64,000 nucleotides of DNA from positions 5,197,001 through 5,261,000 of the forward strand of contig NW_025062476.1 in NCBI RefSeq assembly GCF_000002995.4. Direction: 5' to 3'. The position numbers and the translations under genes are program-made. This document shows positions 1-12,400 of the stretch, one piece after another. Every line of letters begins with the position of its first letter. Within the stretch, counting starts at the first letter, position 1. Below the pieces are notes generated by a model, which saw only the letters and a program-made list of their open reading frames with translations, did no database searches and was not told the DNA's origin. The stretch comes from Brugia malayi (lineage: Eukaryota > Nematoda > Chromadorea > Rhabditida > Onchocercidae).

Positions 1-1
1 T

Positions 2-1670
2 GAACTTACTTTGATAAATTTAATTTGGGAAGATTTACTAAGACCATTGCTAATACGACGATCACTTCAACAGCAAATTGGATCAATACAGGTTAATTTG
101 TTATAATTTGCTCTTTTACACATAAATTCAAATTTAATAAATTTTGAATCATTCCACTGAATTATTTATAAAATTATTTATATTAATCAATGATGAAAAT
201 GAATTTAGTACAAGGAATATTAGCTAATTTTGACAGAAATTTAACACAAATTTAAATTAATTTATAGGTTGGGTTATTAATAATTGGAAGTATAATTATT
301 GCATTATCAAATGCTTGGCTTTATTTAGACAAGCCATTAAAATATGGCCCAATATCACTACTAATTTTAGGGTTAGCTTTTTTTTCGTATTCAAAATAAA
401 TTATACTAAAATATTTACTAAATATTTACATAATAACATTTGGATTGTGTGTGAATTGTTTACAATTAATGGTGCAATAAATAAATATAATACACACATG
501 CAACTATTTATTAATAATTAATTTTATTTTTATTTAAAATTCAAATCATATTTTAGCACTTTAACAGCTCCAATGACAGCACTTTATACCTGCAGCTATC
601 TTTTTCCATTTTTAAATGGCAAAGGAGCAACAACTGGCTTACTTACTGGTATTTTCGGTACCCTGGTGCTATTTTACCTGTATTTCCGAGTCACACCTCT
701 TCGATTTCACCATTTTCCACTACAATGTTTTAATGAAACATCAATTACACATTCATTAATATGGGCTGACTGTAAATTTGCATATTTCGAGTTAGATTTT
801 GCATCAACAACACTACAAGCAATAGCTAATAAAGCACAAAAATTATTACCTATTCTGTGCGAAATACCAATTACATGGTACCCATTAACTACTTTTATAG
901 TAAGTAATTATTTAATTCTTCAAATCATATAAAAACTCAAAAAGTATCGCAACATTTTTATCTCCTATAATTTATCATTTGAGTAAACAAAAAATTTTTT
1001 TACATAATTTTTTCCTTATTTTCAATTCAAAAAAAAGGTTTAACTAGTAGTTTGCATATTGTGTCATAAATTTCTTAATTTCTTCTTTATAGTCTAATTG
1101 ATATAAAAGCATTAATTTGCTTTAAATTGAAATATTATTAAGATATTTTAATATTGATCAAAATGATCAATGAAAATGATTGGATTAATAATTTATAATC
1201 TAATATTTCTTAAAATTAAGCAATAATAAATTATTATCTTATGTTTTTTTAAGATTTATAATATTTGTAGATTACTACATTATCAATGTTACTTGTATCA
1301 CTGTGTACGTGTAGCAGTAATACGGACGAATTTGATTGGAAATTAATAATCTGCGCACCTTATGTTGGAATATTTACACGTCATACTGATAATACAATCA
1401 GTAATGATAAGCATGTCGCGTTTGTTGAATGCGAATCATTTCGGTTAGCTTAGTTTTAATTTAATCAAATTTTATTTTTATAATTGATTACACTATTTAA
1501 GAATTTTTGTTTTATTTTTTATTATTTATTTTTTGAAATAAGCTAATTTACAAAAATTGAAAATTTAATGATATCCGAAGGAAAAAAAACTATGTTGTTT
1601 AATTTTCAGATATGCACAACAAACACCATATCCGGATACGGTAACCACAGTTACGCATATGATTCAGTGA
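2..1670 (+). CDS. Sodium-coupled solute symporter, SLC5-like, C-terminal part (5' truncated by window)
   Basis: The last exons of a sodium:solute symporter, a multi-pass plasma-membrane carrier that uses the sodium gradient to import a small organic solute. Exons read as 2-91, 268-371, 557-899, 1271-1443 and 1610-1670, with consistent phases 0, 2, 0, 2 and GT...AG borders. The first contains NLIWEDLLRPL, resembling the cytoplasmic 'ED..KP' loop of SLC5 carriers. The second is a membrane helix (VGLLIIGSIIIALSNAWLYL) followed by GPISLLILG. The third has PFLNGKGATTGLLTGIF, matching the 'P..N.KGA..G...G' signature near the C-terminal helices. Later helices are YPLTTFIV and ITTLSMLLVSLCTCSS. If the last intron is retained, translation stops at 1453 (...ESFRLA) instead of 1670 (...VTTVTHMIQ). 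The family call is good; the substrate (monocarboxylate, vitamin, iodide or other) cannot be told. The SLC5 membership rests on motif recall, not a search. Confidence 0.7.
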
Positions 1671-2176
1671 TGATTATCATGAACATAATAATGATTATTA
1701 TGAATTTAATGGTGATAATCATGGAACTAATGATGATTATAATGATTATCATGAGCTAAATGATGATAAGCATGGATTTCATATTGATTATTGCTAAATA
1801 TGTGTGACATTTGCTGGAGTGATTATTGTGATAACTATTCTCTTATCCTATCATAGGACTTTCGGAATTTTTTTTGCATTAATTTCAATTTTTAACTTGA
1901 ATTTCGAATTATTTCAAGTTTCTCAATTTAACCAATATACCACAATACTGCAAGTCAGTTAAGTTTTAAAAATGTAATTTAACTCAACTAATTACAAATT
2001 CGTTTCCTTACTCTTTTCAAAGTATTTCTTGCTGTTATCACATCTAATATTTTATTCGTTTATATTAAATACATAAAAATATTTAGAAGTTAATAACGAA
2101 TTGAGAAAATTAATTTTACGAAAACTTAATTGAAATAGTTTTCTTGTAATGAAACAAGAAAAAAGAGAAAATAAGC

Positions 2177-2182
2177 AATAAA
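2177..2182 (+). promoter_or_regulatory. Possible AATAAA poly(A) signal for the symporter gene
   Basis: A canonical AATAAA hexamer about 0.5 kb after the symporter stop, on the coding strand. The hexamer is common by chance in DNA this AT-rich, so the assignment is weak. Confidence 0.25.
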
Positions 2183-2287
2183 TTTAAATGAAAAGAACTG
2201 TTTGAAACACAAACTGTTCAAATTTCTTTCATCTTTTTCTTTTTTAAATTAAATGATAATTTTGTATAAAACATTGTTTCAGCCTTT

Positions 2288-2293
2288 TTTATT
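2288..2293 (-). promoter_or_regulatory. Possible AATAAA poly(A) signal for the arrestin gene
   Basis: TTTATT on the plus strand gives AATAAA on the minus strand about 200 bases after the arrestin stop, a reasonable 3' UTR length. Chance occurrence is quite possible in this composition. Confidence 0.3.
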
Positions 2294-2488
2294 TAGTCAC
2301 GCATAATGTCATTACGTCATCTAAACTGTAATTTAAATTTAGCAACAATACATTCGTGGATAGCACAGTAACGTGAAAAACGTAAGTGATGCGTAAGTGA
2401 ATGTAGAAAAAAGATCGCAGATGAAATAAAGATCGATTATATATGATTGAAGAGAGGAATGTAACATTTATAATTGTCAAATGTTTGA

Positions 2489-5400
2489 TCATTCAATCTC
2501 TTCTATCCTCAGTATAGATTGCCCTTTGTAACGAGTTATTGGGAATTCTCCCGGGGTAAAAGTTACCTGTGAGTGATCTATCTGATTGCATTTGCAAGAT
2601 GAAAATACAGTACTGTCCAATGACTTGTCAAATTCTGAATATGAAAAAGGTGAAGAGACTGATAGCAGAAATGATGGAATTGAAAGTGTTGATGGCGGTA
2701 AATGTTGCAATGAATTGATGATCAAAGGCGGAAATGTCTGTGATTGTAGTAGCATTGTTGAAAAATTAGCAATAGATAACAATGAAGATGGATAATTCTG
2801 AGTGTTAATGAATTGAATGGGAATTCCAGTACCAATAATTAGTGGTATTTTAATTGGTTTACATTCGTTGAGCATTACTGATATATGATAGGATAAATTG
2901 ATAAGTGCATCAGGGTGGCAATAAGTTGGAAATGCATTAATTGGTATCTGAAATAATTATTATTTAAATATCTTCCAAAAAATATCCCATTTTAGCTTCT
3001 GATGAATAAAAGGTTTTAAATAAAAAAGTGCCTTATTGAAATTAAATTTCATAAATTTTTCGATACATAATTTTTCTCTTTAAAATGATATATCATTAAT
3101 TTTCATAAATGCATTAGATTATTCATCTTCTACCAAAAAACTTTTTTTTTTTAAAAAAAAAACAATTACATAAATACTTATGGCTTATGCTAGGAGGAAA
3201 GATTATTCTGATCTACTTAATTCTTATCATTCTTAAATTGATTTATAATTTGTCTAAAAATTGAAGGGAATGTATAAGCATTTTCTTTTTATTGAATTCA
3301 ATGAGCATTTTCCATTTTCAATAAGAGTAAAAATTAAAGGTTACCCAAAGAGTACAAATTAAAGATTGTCTAAAATTTTAAATCTAATAGGCAAATGACT
3401 AACGATATTGTCGTCTGTAATTTGTTCGTACTTTTAACTTTAAAAAATTAAAAATAAGAAAAATACATGAAATATTACATTGCATTATTTTTTACTGCTC
3501 TAATTAGTTAATACCAATAATTTTTTTTAAATTAAAAAAATTCCAAAAAATCTAAAAAATAAGTCTAAGGTTGAAGCATACATGATTTGTGCTAAAATAA
3601 AAATTGTAAATATGTTCATTAAGAAAATGACATCAACTAAATACGACATAAATAAATAATTGGTGCAAATTGGAAAATATTTAAAAATTTTCAAATTAAA
3701 AAGCTGTCATTTAATTAACATTCTCATGGAAAAATTTAGAATTGCAAAGAAAAAGTGTAAGATTGAACAAAAAAAACTGTAATATAAAAAAAGCATAAAA
3801 CTGAATTTAATAAATTTTTTTGTAAAAATCATGCATGAGATATTCACTCTGCGACATTTTCTAAAGCCTTAAATAAAATGAAAACTTTAAAATAATAATT
3901 TCAGAATGATGTTATTCAAAGATTTTTACATGTTGTTAAATGGAAATTAAATAGCAATTTAAATAGAAATTATTAAGTACTTGCAAAAAGTGTTGAAATG
4001 CAATAATCGAACATTGTGGAATAAATGGAAGCATAAAATATGACAGCGTCTTATTCCTGTAAATTTAATAAAAATTTATTCAAAATTTTAAAATTAATCT
4101 AATACAATTATCATTGTTTGTGATGTTTGTTGTTTATACTTTAATTTTCATAAATTATGTCAACATATTCTTCAGTCTGACTGATCGATATTAAGGAAAT
4201 ATCACAATATGCAATCAAAATTGAAAAGTAATATATTCAGTATCCAATTAGTTTTAATCAGTATTTGAAGTATGAGAAAGAAATGAAACATAAAAACATA
4301 AAAAAAAACATAAAACGGAATGAACTGATAATAAAAAAATAATTTTTTTCTTATTTCATTTACAGTAAATCAAATTTGATTGATTCGTAATGCTGTGACA
4401 CAATACGACAATCGTTTCTGATTTTAATTTATTTTATTAATCTTTTTTTTTTATTTTAGAAAGAATGAAATATATATGTTTAGATGTGATTGTGATTAAT
4501 GAAAGACATGATCATAGCGTTTAATCAAAATTTGTTTACTTTATTTGATTAATTGATCGTTTTTTTAATAGTAATAAAATTTCATCATAATTTTATTATA
4601 ATTCAAATTTGAAAAGATAAAGTAAAAATAAAAATAAGAATAACACAGGAAATAAAATTTTTAATGTATTAAATATCCAATATAATTATTTTTGACAAAA
4701 CATTTGAAAAAAAAAAAAGAAAAGAAAAATAACTAACGTAAACTTTTCATTGCCTTTACAACGAAATCGTACAACCATAATAAGTCTCACAATACCACCT
4801 TTGATTGAATTTTTTCCATATTCATTACCAATTTCACCATCAACAACAATCATTTCACCTGATAATATCATTTATTACATGGTGTCCAGTTATCAAACAA
4901 ACGAAATTTCAACTAATAATCATTATTTTATCGGAAAACATTATTTGTTATTGAATGAATGCGCAAAGTTACAGTCAATTTTGTTTTTTTAAGCACTGAT
5001 AATCATACTGTTATATCATAATCGTATTGTTTTTACTATGATTATTCTGTAATGTGCTAAAATTTATGAATTAACCTGGAACAAACGCTGCTTTTGACAT
5101 TTTGATAAAAACTTTGATAGAAGATTTATTGAGACAGAGAAGTTTCTTATGAAAATATCGTTCGATGTGAACTGGTATGTGAAATGGCAGATAACGAGTG
5201 ATATCCATAACTGCGATCACTTTCACTGGGCGCATTTGTATTAACTTCGGTCGATCAGGGATACATAACTTCAATTTGTTTCAGCAATAATAGCAAAATG
5301 GATGTAAAATACGGATAATAGTTGTAGTTGAATATATATGATCATTTGTAATATAAAGTATTAATGCTTACTTAAGTATTTCAGTAAATATACAAATTTG

Positions 5401-8400
5401 AAAAATATGAATATATATATGCATGTATAGATGAATGGTAAAATATTCGAAAAGGAAATTATGCAGTACCAATAATATATTCGAACTTAATTTCATGATC
5501 ATTTCAACTAGAATCAAAATACCTGAACAGAAAACAAATACCTCAACAGCGATGAAATATTCGATAGAACCATATTTGCCCAAATAACTTCCCGGGCATT
5601 CTTGTCCTATTGCTAAATTTGTTTCAGCTGTATGTTTACCAGCTGGTACATAAATTTCACCATTTTCTATAGGCCATTGTCGTGTGAGGGTATCAAATCC
5701 GATTTTGAATGCAACAATTTGCCGGAATTCTATCTGATTGGAAATTTTTGTATGAAATTGACCTTTAAAGAAACCGGTCAATGAAGTGATTGGTGTTGAA
5801 CGGATGAAATTCACTTCCACCAATATTTTCAGTGGCTAAAATGAAAAGATAACAATTAATGCAATGAACTATTTAACTATTTATGGAACTATTAAAAAAA
5901 AATATTGCAAATGTTTATCAGTAATTTCTTTATTATAAATATTAAAATCACGCAGTCATCAAAATTGCAACTTGCTTATCACTACTTGATATCCTATCAG
6001 TGGCCATATCAGTCTGTCTTTAACTACAGATTCACATCATTCATTAACTTTTGTTTGCAACTTTTATTTATTATTGAAAAGTTGCATGAAAAAAGAATTT
6101 GAAATTAATATATTCTGTAAAATAAGTCATTTCAAAATTACATGAACTATCATTTCTGTTTGCCATTTTTTTTCTTCCATTCATCATCAATTAAATTCGA
6201 TATCATTTCAATTTCGATTTTATTGCTATTATAATTAATTTCGCTTTTTGTTCTTATTTTTTAGCTTTTTATATAAATCACATGAAATCGCATTTTTTCG
6301 CATTTTTGCAAAAATTTCTCATACAATATTCATCTGAATTTTTTCTGCTGCACTTCTTTTTTCTTGTTTTTTTGTCTTCTATTTAATTTAATTATCGAAC
6401 AAAGAACAATTAATTAATCAATATGAAAAAAAAGAATTAAAAGGAGACGAAGTAGAGAGATTTAAAAAAGAGACAAATACCGTTTTTATAAAGAGCTATA
6501 ATTTTTAATTTTCAAGAAAAGAGAAAAAAGCAAAATAAAGGAAAACAATTTCAATAAAAGATGATTCATAACGCATTTTTTTTAAAAAAAAGATAGCCTA
6601 CTTTTTTTAAAATAATTTTCTTTTAAATTGATGATTGAAAAATAAAAAATCCTTTTATATGAGTCTAATATTGTATATTTTCCATTAATTCAACAAAAAT
6701 GAAATATGCATTTGAGATATTTCAAAAGCAAAAAAAAACAAAAAAAAGGAATCATAATTTTAATATTTGCAAAATATTTATTGCTTCATTTTTTTTTTTT
6801 TTGTTATAATATGAAACAAAAATATTGCCATAAGTTTAAAAAAATTTAATTTATTAAAGAAAAATTAAGTACTAACAAAATGATAAAGAACAATTGAATG
6901 AAATGAATTAATAAATAAGTAAATAAATTAGATAAATAAAAAATAGTAAAGTAAACAAATAAAATTGTAATAAAAAATTAGTTTGCTATTTTCCACAGTA
7001 TACACAAAATATCGTAATCTTTTCAGAAAAATTTTCAATAATTTCCAAAATTTATTGTAATGTAAATGTCCTTTATCACCTAAATTCTAAGAGTAAACAA
7101 AAATGACTGAAAAATTTTTTCATATTTTAAATATTTGATGCAATCTCATTGTTTTAATTATTTTTCCTTCTTTTTTTGTTAATAAAATGAAAAATTTTTT
7201 AATGAAACAACCATAAATTGCATTGTTGTTTTTTCAAAAATATATGAATTGTTAATTAGGTAAATCTGACAAAAAATATTTAATAAAAAAAATAATTGAA
7301 TATTAAATATAAGAATAACTGAAAACAAATAAATGATTATTTAATACGAAATTAGAATAAAAGTTTAAAAAATTATATTACATTTTCATTGATTACTAAT
7401 GATAAGGAAATTTTTTGCTAATTTTTTTACCTTTTCTCAAATTTGTCATTGTACAGGTTTTGATCTTTTTTTGCGAGTGAATGAATATAATTAATTTTAA
7501 ATTTCAAATTGTTTAGTTTTGTGAAGTTTTGTTTTTTTTTGTTCGTCAATTCAACTATATATATCAAAATATTAAAAAGATAAATTACAAAATTATGCAT
7601 CAATAGCTATAGAAGAAAAACATAAAAAGCAGAGAAATAATTAAAATTTATAACTTAAAAAAATAAAAGTACAAAAAGAAAACAAAGAAGAAAAAAGCTT
7701 TCCTAAATAATTTTTTAAAAAAAAGTTGAACTGAATATTCCTAATAATATGTATTAAAGATTATGGAGGGAAGAAGTTTGTTATAATTATTAATTTTGAA
7801 CTGCAATGAATTATTTGTTACATTCAGCATATTAACACTTAAAAAATGGAATGAATGAATGAATTTATTAATTAATTAAATGGACATATTTCAATTCCGA
7901 ATTTAAATTCCAATAACGAAATAATATGATAAATTAGAGAAAAACCATTTTATTTATTCATCACAAGTCTTGAGTAATCATTCAATGACAATCGCCTTTG
8001 GTACCATTCGGTCAAATATATCAGATAATTAAATTTATTTTATCATTTAATGTCATTTAAGGAGTTTTGATAAATTTTTTCTGCAATATATAATATAATA
8101 AATAAATAAATAAATATATATATATATCAATCCTGCGAAACAAATGAAAATAAAAAATAATTTTCATTAATCAAAATGAATTTCATTTAAAATTCCAATT
8201 GGATAAAAATGCATTTTCACAATTTGATAAATTAAATAAATAAATATTTTTCTTTTACGATTAATAATATTTTGACTAATTAAAATAATTGAATGAAATA
8301 GTAAAATTCACAAATAAATTCAACTTTGATTTATATGAAATAGTTCTTTTTCTTGTTGAAATAAAAATGTGACAAATACTTCAATATTTTCTCTTTCAAA

Positions 8401-9430
8401 TATTTTGCAAAAAAATCGAATCTGATTTAATTACGCCAAAGGTTATTCTTTCTATTTATTATTAAATATGGAATGCAATGAATTTATATCATTTCTGATT
8501 GGCATCGAAATTTTAATTATAGTAATCTGATACAGTTCAAATTATCTAATTACCTATCTTCTTTTACCTTCATTTGCCAAATATCTTCATTCATTGAAAT
8601 TTTTAAGTTAATTTAGATTTGCTGCGCAAATAAATAAAAGAAACAGACGACACAATCTGTTGTTTTTTAAAGTGTTTTATAGTATTGAATGTTAAAATGC
8701 GAAGAAATCATACAAAGGAATTCATTAAAGTTTGCAATTTTAAGGTTATCTTCCAAGAAATAAAAAGGAAATTGTCAACTACAATTGAAAGTAATAAATC
8801 TGAAATTATCAGTGAGAATTTGAAATAATTTTTGCAAAAAAAGCAAAGTAAATGTTACAAGTAAGGGAAGTGATAAGAGCAAAAATTAAATGATAAGGAA
8901 TTTATCACTTAATATTAGTAAGCTTTTGTTTTTATTTTGAAGAAATACCCGACATTTGTGTTTTCTTTATTTGTTATTTAATTTTTTATGCGAAATACTT
9001 GAAAATTATTCATTAAGGGAAAAATTTGAATAACTTTAATGATAGCAATATTAAGCATGCAGTTGTCTAAATTATTAGCAAACATGCAATATTAGCATAT
9101 TTTGTAATGTGATAAAAAGAATAATAATAATGGATTACTTAAGAATTAAAAGTAATATAATTATAGCATTTTATTTTCAAGTGAGAAAGGTACGAATATT
9201 TCATTTAAACAAAACATTGAAGTTAGAATACTGAAAATTGTTACTGGTTATTATTATTATTATTGTTATTGATGAATACAATTTAAAATGATAATATCTT
9301 AAAGTGATAATGACACAAAGTGATAATATATTTATCAATATTTCCAGTATTGGACAAATATTTAACTTACCTGTCCAACGTAAATCCTTTCTTGACATAA
9401 AATATGCAACAACGATTGCTCCTTCTTCAT
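2489..9430 (-). CDS. Arrestin-domain-containing protein (ARRDC / alpha-arrestin type)
   Basis: Alpha-arrestins are cytoplasmic adaptors that guide endocytosis and ubiquitin-dependent sorting of membrane proteins. Exons on the minus strand: 9430-9371 (ATG at 9430, MKKEQSLLHILCQERIYVGQ), 5835-5542, 5268-5076, 4858-4738, a tentative 4417-4364, and 2947-2489 with the stop. The N-terminal arrestin fold is seen in PLKILVEVNF, GEIYVPAGKHT and GKYGSIEYFIAVE followed by DRPKLIQMRPVKV. The C-terminal fold starts at IPVHIERYFHKKLLCLNKSS and continues SKAAFVPGEMIVVDGEI across a phase-1 splice. It ends with LINLSYHISVMLN...IKIPLIIGTGIPI, the classic last strands. The tail carries VTFTPGEFPITRYK, like the '.PxYPxY' tail of invertebrate family members; no PPxY motif is visible. 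The product would be roughly 390-400 residues, normal for the family. One short segment before IPINAFPTY is unresolved. The 3.5-kb intron after exon 1 is the largest. Confidence 0.8.
4364..4417 (-). CDS. Tentative internal exon of the arrestin gene
   Basis: Translation in the required entry phase gives NDCRIVSQHYESIKFDL, which fits the place where arrestins have a 'KVVSQ..GE.I.PG' segment. The acceptor (aaaatcag) and donor (gtaaat) are good. However, it leaves phase 2, while the last exon at 2947 needs phase 0. So either another short exon of length 3n+1 lies in 2948-4363, or this exon is wrong. Confidence 0.4.
5836..9370 (-). other. Large first intron of the arrestin gene
   Basis: About 3.5 kb of very AT-rich DNA with homopolymer A/T runs. 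I see no convincing exon on either strand. The short open frame at 5905-6102 (plus) lacks splice context and coding-like composition. A short TATATA run sits near 8120. Confidence 0.6.
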
Positions 9431-12400
9431 AACTATTAGTGAACTGCGCTTCAAACCGCTCCTTTCTTCGTTTCTCTTCTCATTTCTTTCACATACCTTT
9501 ATCACACCTTATCTTTTTCAAATTTTAACAAAGCATTCTTGTTGAGAGCACTCTTCAAATAAAATTAAAACTTTAAATACTCCAAATCAGACGTATATGC
9601 ATGCATGCATGCACACATGCGCGCAACACACACACACACGCATATGAACATAGTTGAAGAATGTAGTATTTAGTTGGTACCTGTTTCCATTGTGGGAGTT
9701 ACCCGGAATTAATAACAGTTACCCATTTTGTCCTTTTTATGCCACATCCTATTTACCTCATTTGTCTTTTTATAATAACCAAATACCAATAATATATAAA
9801 AAAGTTAAATATCAGGTTAGCATGTCTATTTAAACTTATTTTTACAGATAAACTACCACTATAGTTATGATATTATTGATAACTGCCTAAAGTATAATTG
9901 ATTATGAATGTAAACACTAAATTAATTTAACTAATATTCAAAAGTTTATCATACAAAAATAAAAACAAGAAAAATACGAAAGGAAAAAAAGAAATTGAGT
10001 TCCTCGCTTAAAATGGATTTTTCGAATTTAAATTTTATGAATTTAGCATCAGTGGTCATTTTTAATTGATTTGAATGAAATTTTTGCAGTAAATTTTTTT
10101 TTATAAAAATCATCGCTTAAACTCAAAATAAACCCAATATTTGGAAACCGATTAATATATTTTTTAAAAAAGTGGAAGTTAATGCTTACTAGCATTTGTT
10201 TTATTTTATGCAATAAATCATAGCATATAATTTAGAAATGAACAAAAGCTTTTAAACTGTTCATTTTTTTATTTTTACAAACGTGAAAATAAAAAAAAAA
10301 AATGAAAAAAAAATCCGCTTGCCATTGCTTAATTAATTTAAATATTTTTTTCTTTTTTTTTCCACAGAATTAAACAATTTCATTGTGTTCATTTCACACA
10401 CACACACACAATCTACTGATTCATTCATTTTACATTTTGTCAGATAATTATACCATCAAAACTTAAAATTAGTTTTTAAATGGTTTAGTTTTTTCATTGC
10501 TTTCCTTAAATTCAAAAAATAAAATTATAACTTCACTCTACGCATGGCTATTATTCGAAATCTTATGTGCAAGTGTGAACTTCAATTTTCAATTTTATTT
10601 TAACCTAATATTTCAAAATATATTTTAACAATACAACTAATTACTGGAAAATAATAAGAAATCGTTTTTTGGCTTTGTTTAATTAATTAGTAAAGAGAAA
10701 CATTCTGGTTGAGTGCACAATATACATTCAATACATTATTTTAAATTTTCTGCCACATTTACATCACAAATGATAATGGAAATAAATGTTTTTCTCAATT
10801 TGCAAATATTTGAACGGTTAAAAAATATTGAAAAGTATCAAAGTTCATTAAAATGTTTCAAAATTAATGCAATAGAAGAGGAGTGAGAGATAATAATTAC
10901 ATTGAAAAATTTTTTCAACAATTAAAAGTAAAAAAAAAAAAAAAAAGACAAAGTTAATTTAAATTACATCAACACATTTTTTCATCAGAGAAATAGCTCG
11001 TACTAATACAGCTACGACAACAAGAAGATAAGCAATAACAACAGCAGCAGTAACAACAACAATAGCAGTAGTAACATCAACAGCAACGACAATAATAACA
11101 ACAACTGCAATAGAGATAAAAATGCATTTTGCTTGGGAAGTTAATAAGTGATAAGCAATTATGATAATTAAACTGCTTCTGTTGTTGTATATATAACTCT
11201 CCGAACAACAATAACTAAATTAGCAACAACAATAACACGGATAACAACTATAAAGGGAAACAATAGCAGCATCAATGACATTTTTCGTTTTCCTTTTTTC
11301 GACATCAATTAAAAGTCATTTAACAATGATCGGATAAAAGCAATGAAAAAATCAATAAAATCAATAAAAAGTTATTTAACAGCGATCAGATAAAATGCAA
11401 TAAAATCAGTTTTATCCTAAATCTGAAATGAACTTAATTAATGAGAAAATTATTAAAAAATTAATTATGAAAAAGTAATTATGATTTTAAGCATTTGTCG
11501 TTCTACTTTTCTCACTATCTATTTTGTAATAATTATTTGGTTAAACATCCATTTTTATAATTAGCAGTGTATACACTTTACGATTTCATTTGATTCAAAT
11601 TGAACTTTCAAATATGAATTGAATTTTGTGAATTAACCTGACATCCTAGGCTTTATTATTTATATATTTCCAATGAGACTGTGATTTTTTTAAATTAATG
11701 TTCCCTTTTGATTTCCACCTATAAATCTTGCACCAACTAGATTAACCGGAATTTTCCAAAGGCGACAAATGTCTTTTGTTCTGGTTCCCGCTTTACAGAA
11801 TAAGTTCGTTATGCTTTTCATCATGTTATAGAAAATTCTGGATTCTTGATCTCATCAGTATTGACATTTTTTCATTATTGTTTGCTGCCAATATTGCAAA
11901 CATATTTGCTTGGAGAACGGTAGGCTCAGTTTTTGAGAAATACTTATTTAAATTATTGATTTTCCGAAACAATTTTTTACCTATTTGTGTGTTTCATTTT
12001 CAAAAATTCAAACTTTTGTTTATCACACGTCGCAATCTTATAGCATAGCCTGTTTATTTTAAATTTTATTCCTATTTATAATACAATTCGCTCACGTTCA
12101 AATGCATTTTTTTTTTTCAAATGTTCAAATGCTCTTCCGTTTTTATACGTTTGAAATTGACGGAAATCCTTAAATTTGCGTTCAATTTACTAAAAAACTA
12201 GCATTTCAGAAATTTAAAATTATGCTATTTTTAAATTTCACAAATTTATCTTTTAATTTTGCTGTTGCCTTTTTTTTCAAAATGCTTACCATTTATTCTT
12301 TTTTAACTGCTTGTAACAAATGAATAAGTATTTTAAAAATAATTCCATAATAAATGAAATGGGTGATCATAAAGAAATGCTTATATTGCTTGGAATATAT

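Larger units (their letters stand above)
1671..2488. other. Convergent intergenic region between symporter and arrestin genes
   Basis: About 0.8 kb separates the two convergent stop codons, so it should hold both 3' UTRs. It begins with a degenerate ATGATTATCATGA-type repeat (to about 1790). The rest is AT-rich with no convincing exon on either strand. Possible poly(A) signals lie at 2177-2182 (plus) and 2288-2293 (minus). Confidence 0.6.

Noticed and set aside
2586..2795. Plus-strand acidic open frame MHLQDENTVLSNDLSNSEYE...
   Set aside because: Antisense to the last arrestin exon, whose protein is supported by family motifs on the other strand.
11776..12048. Plus-strand 90-codon open frame
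   Set aside because: Aromatic-rich AT-driven composition, no splice linkage; only the first part overlaps the compositional island reported as a finding.
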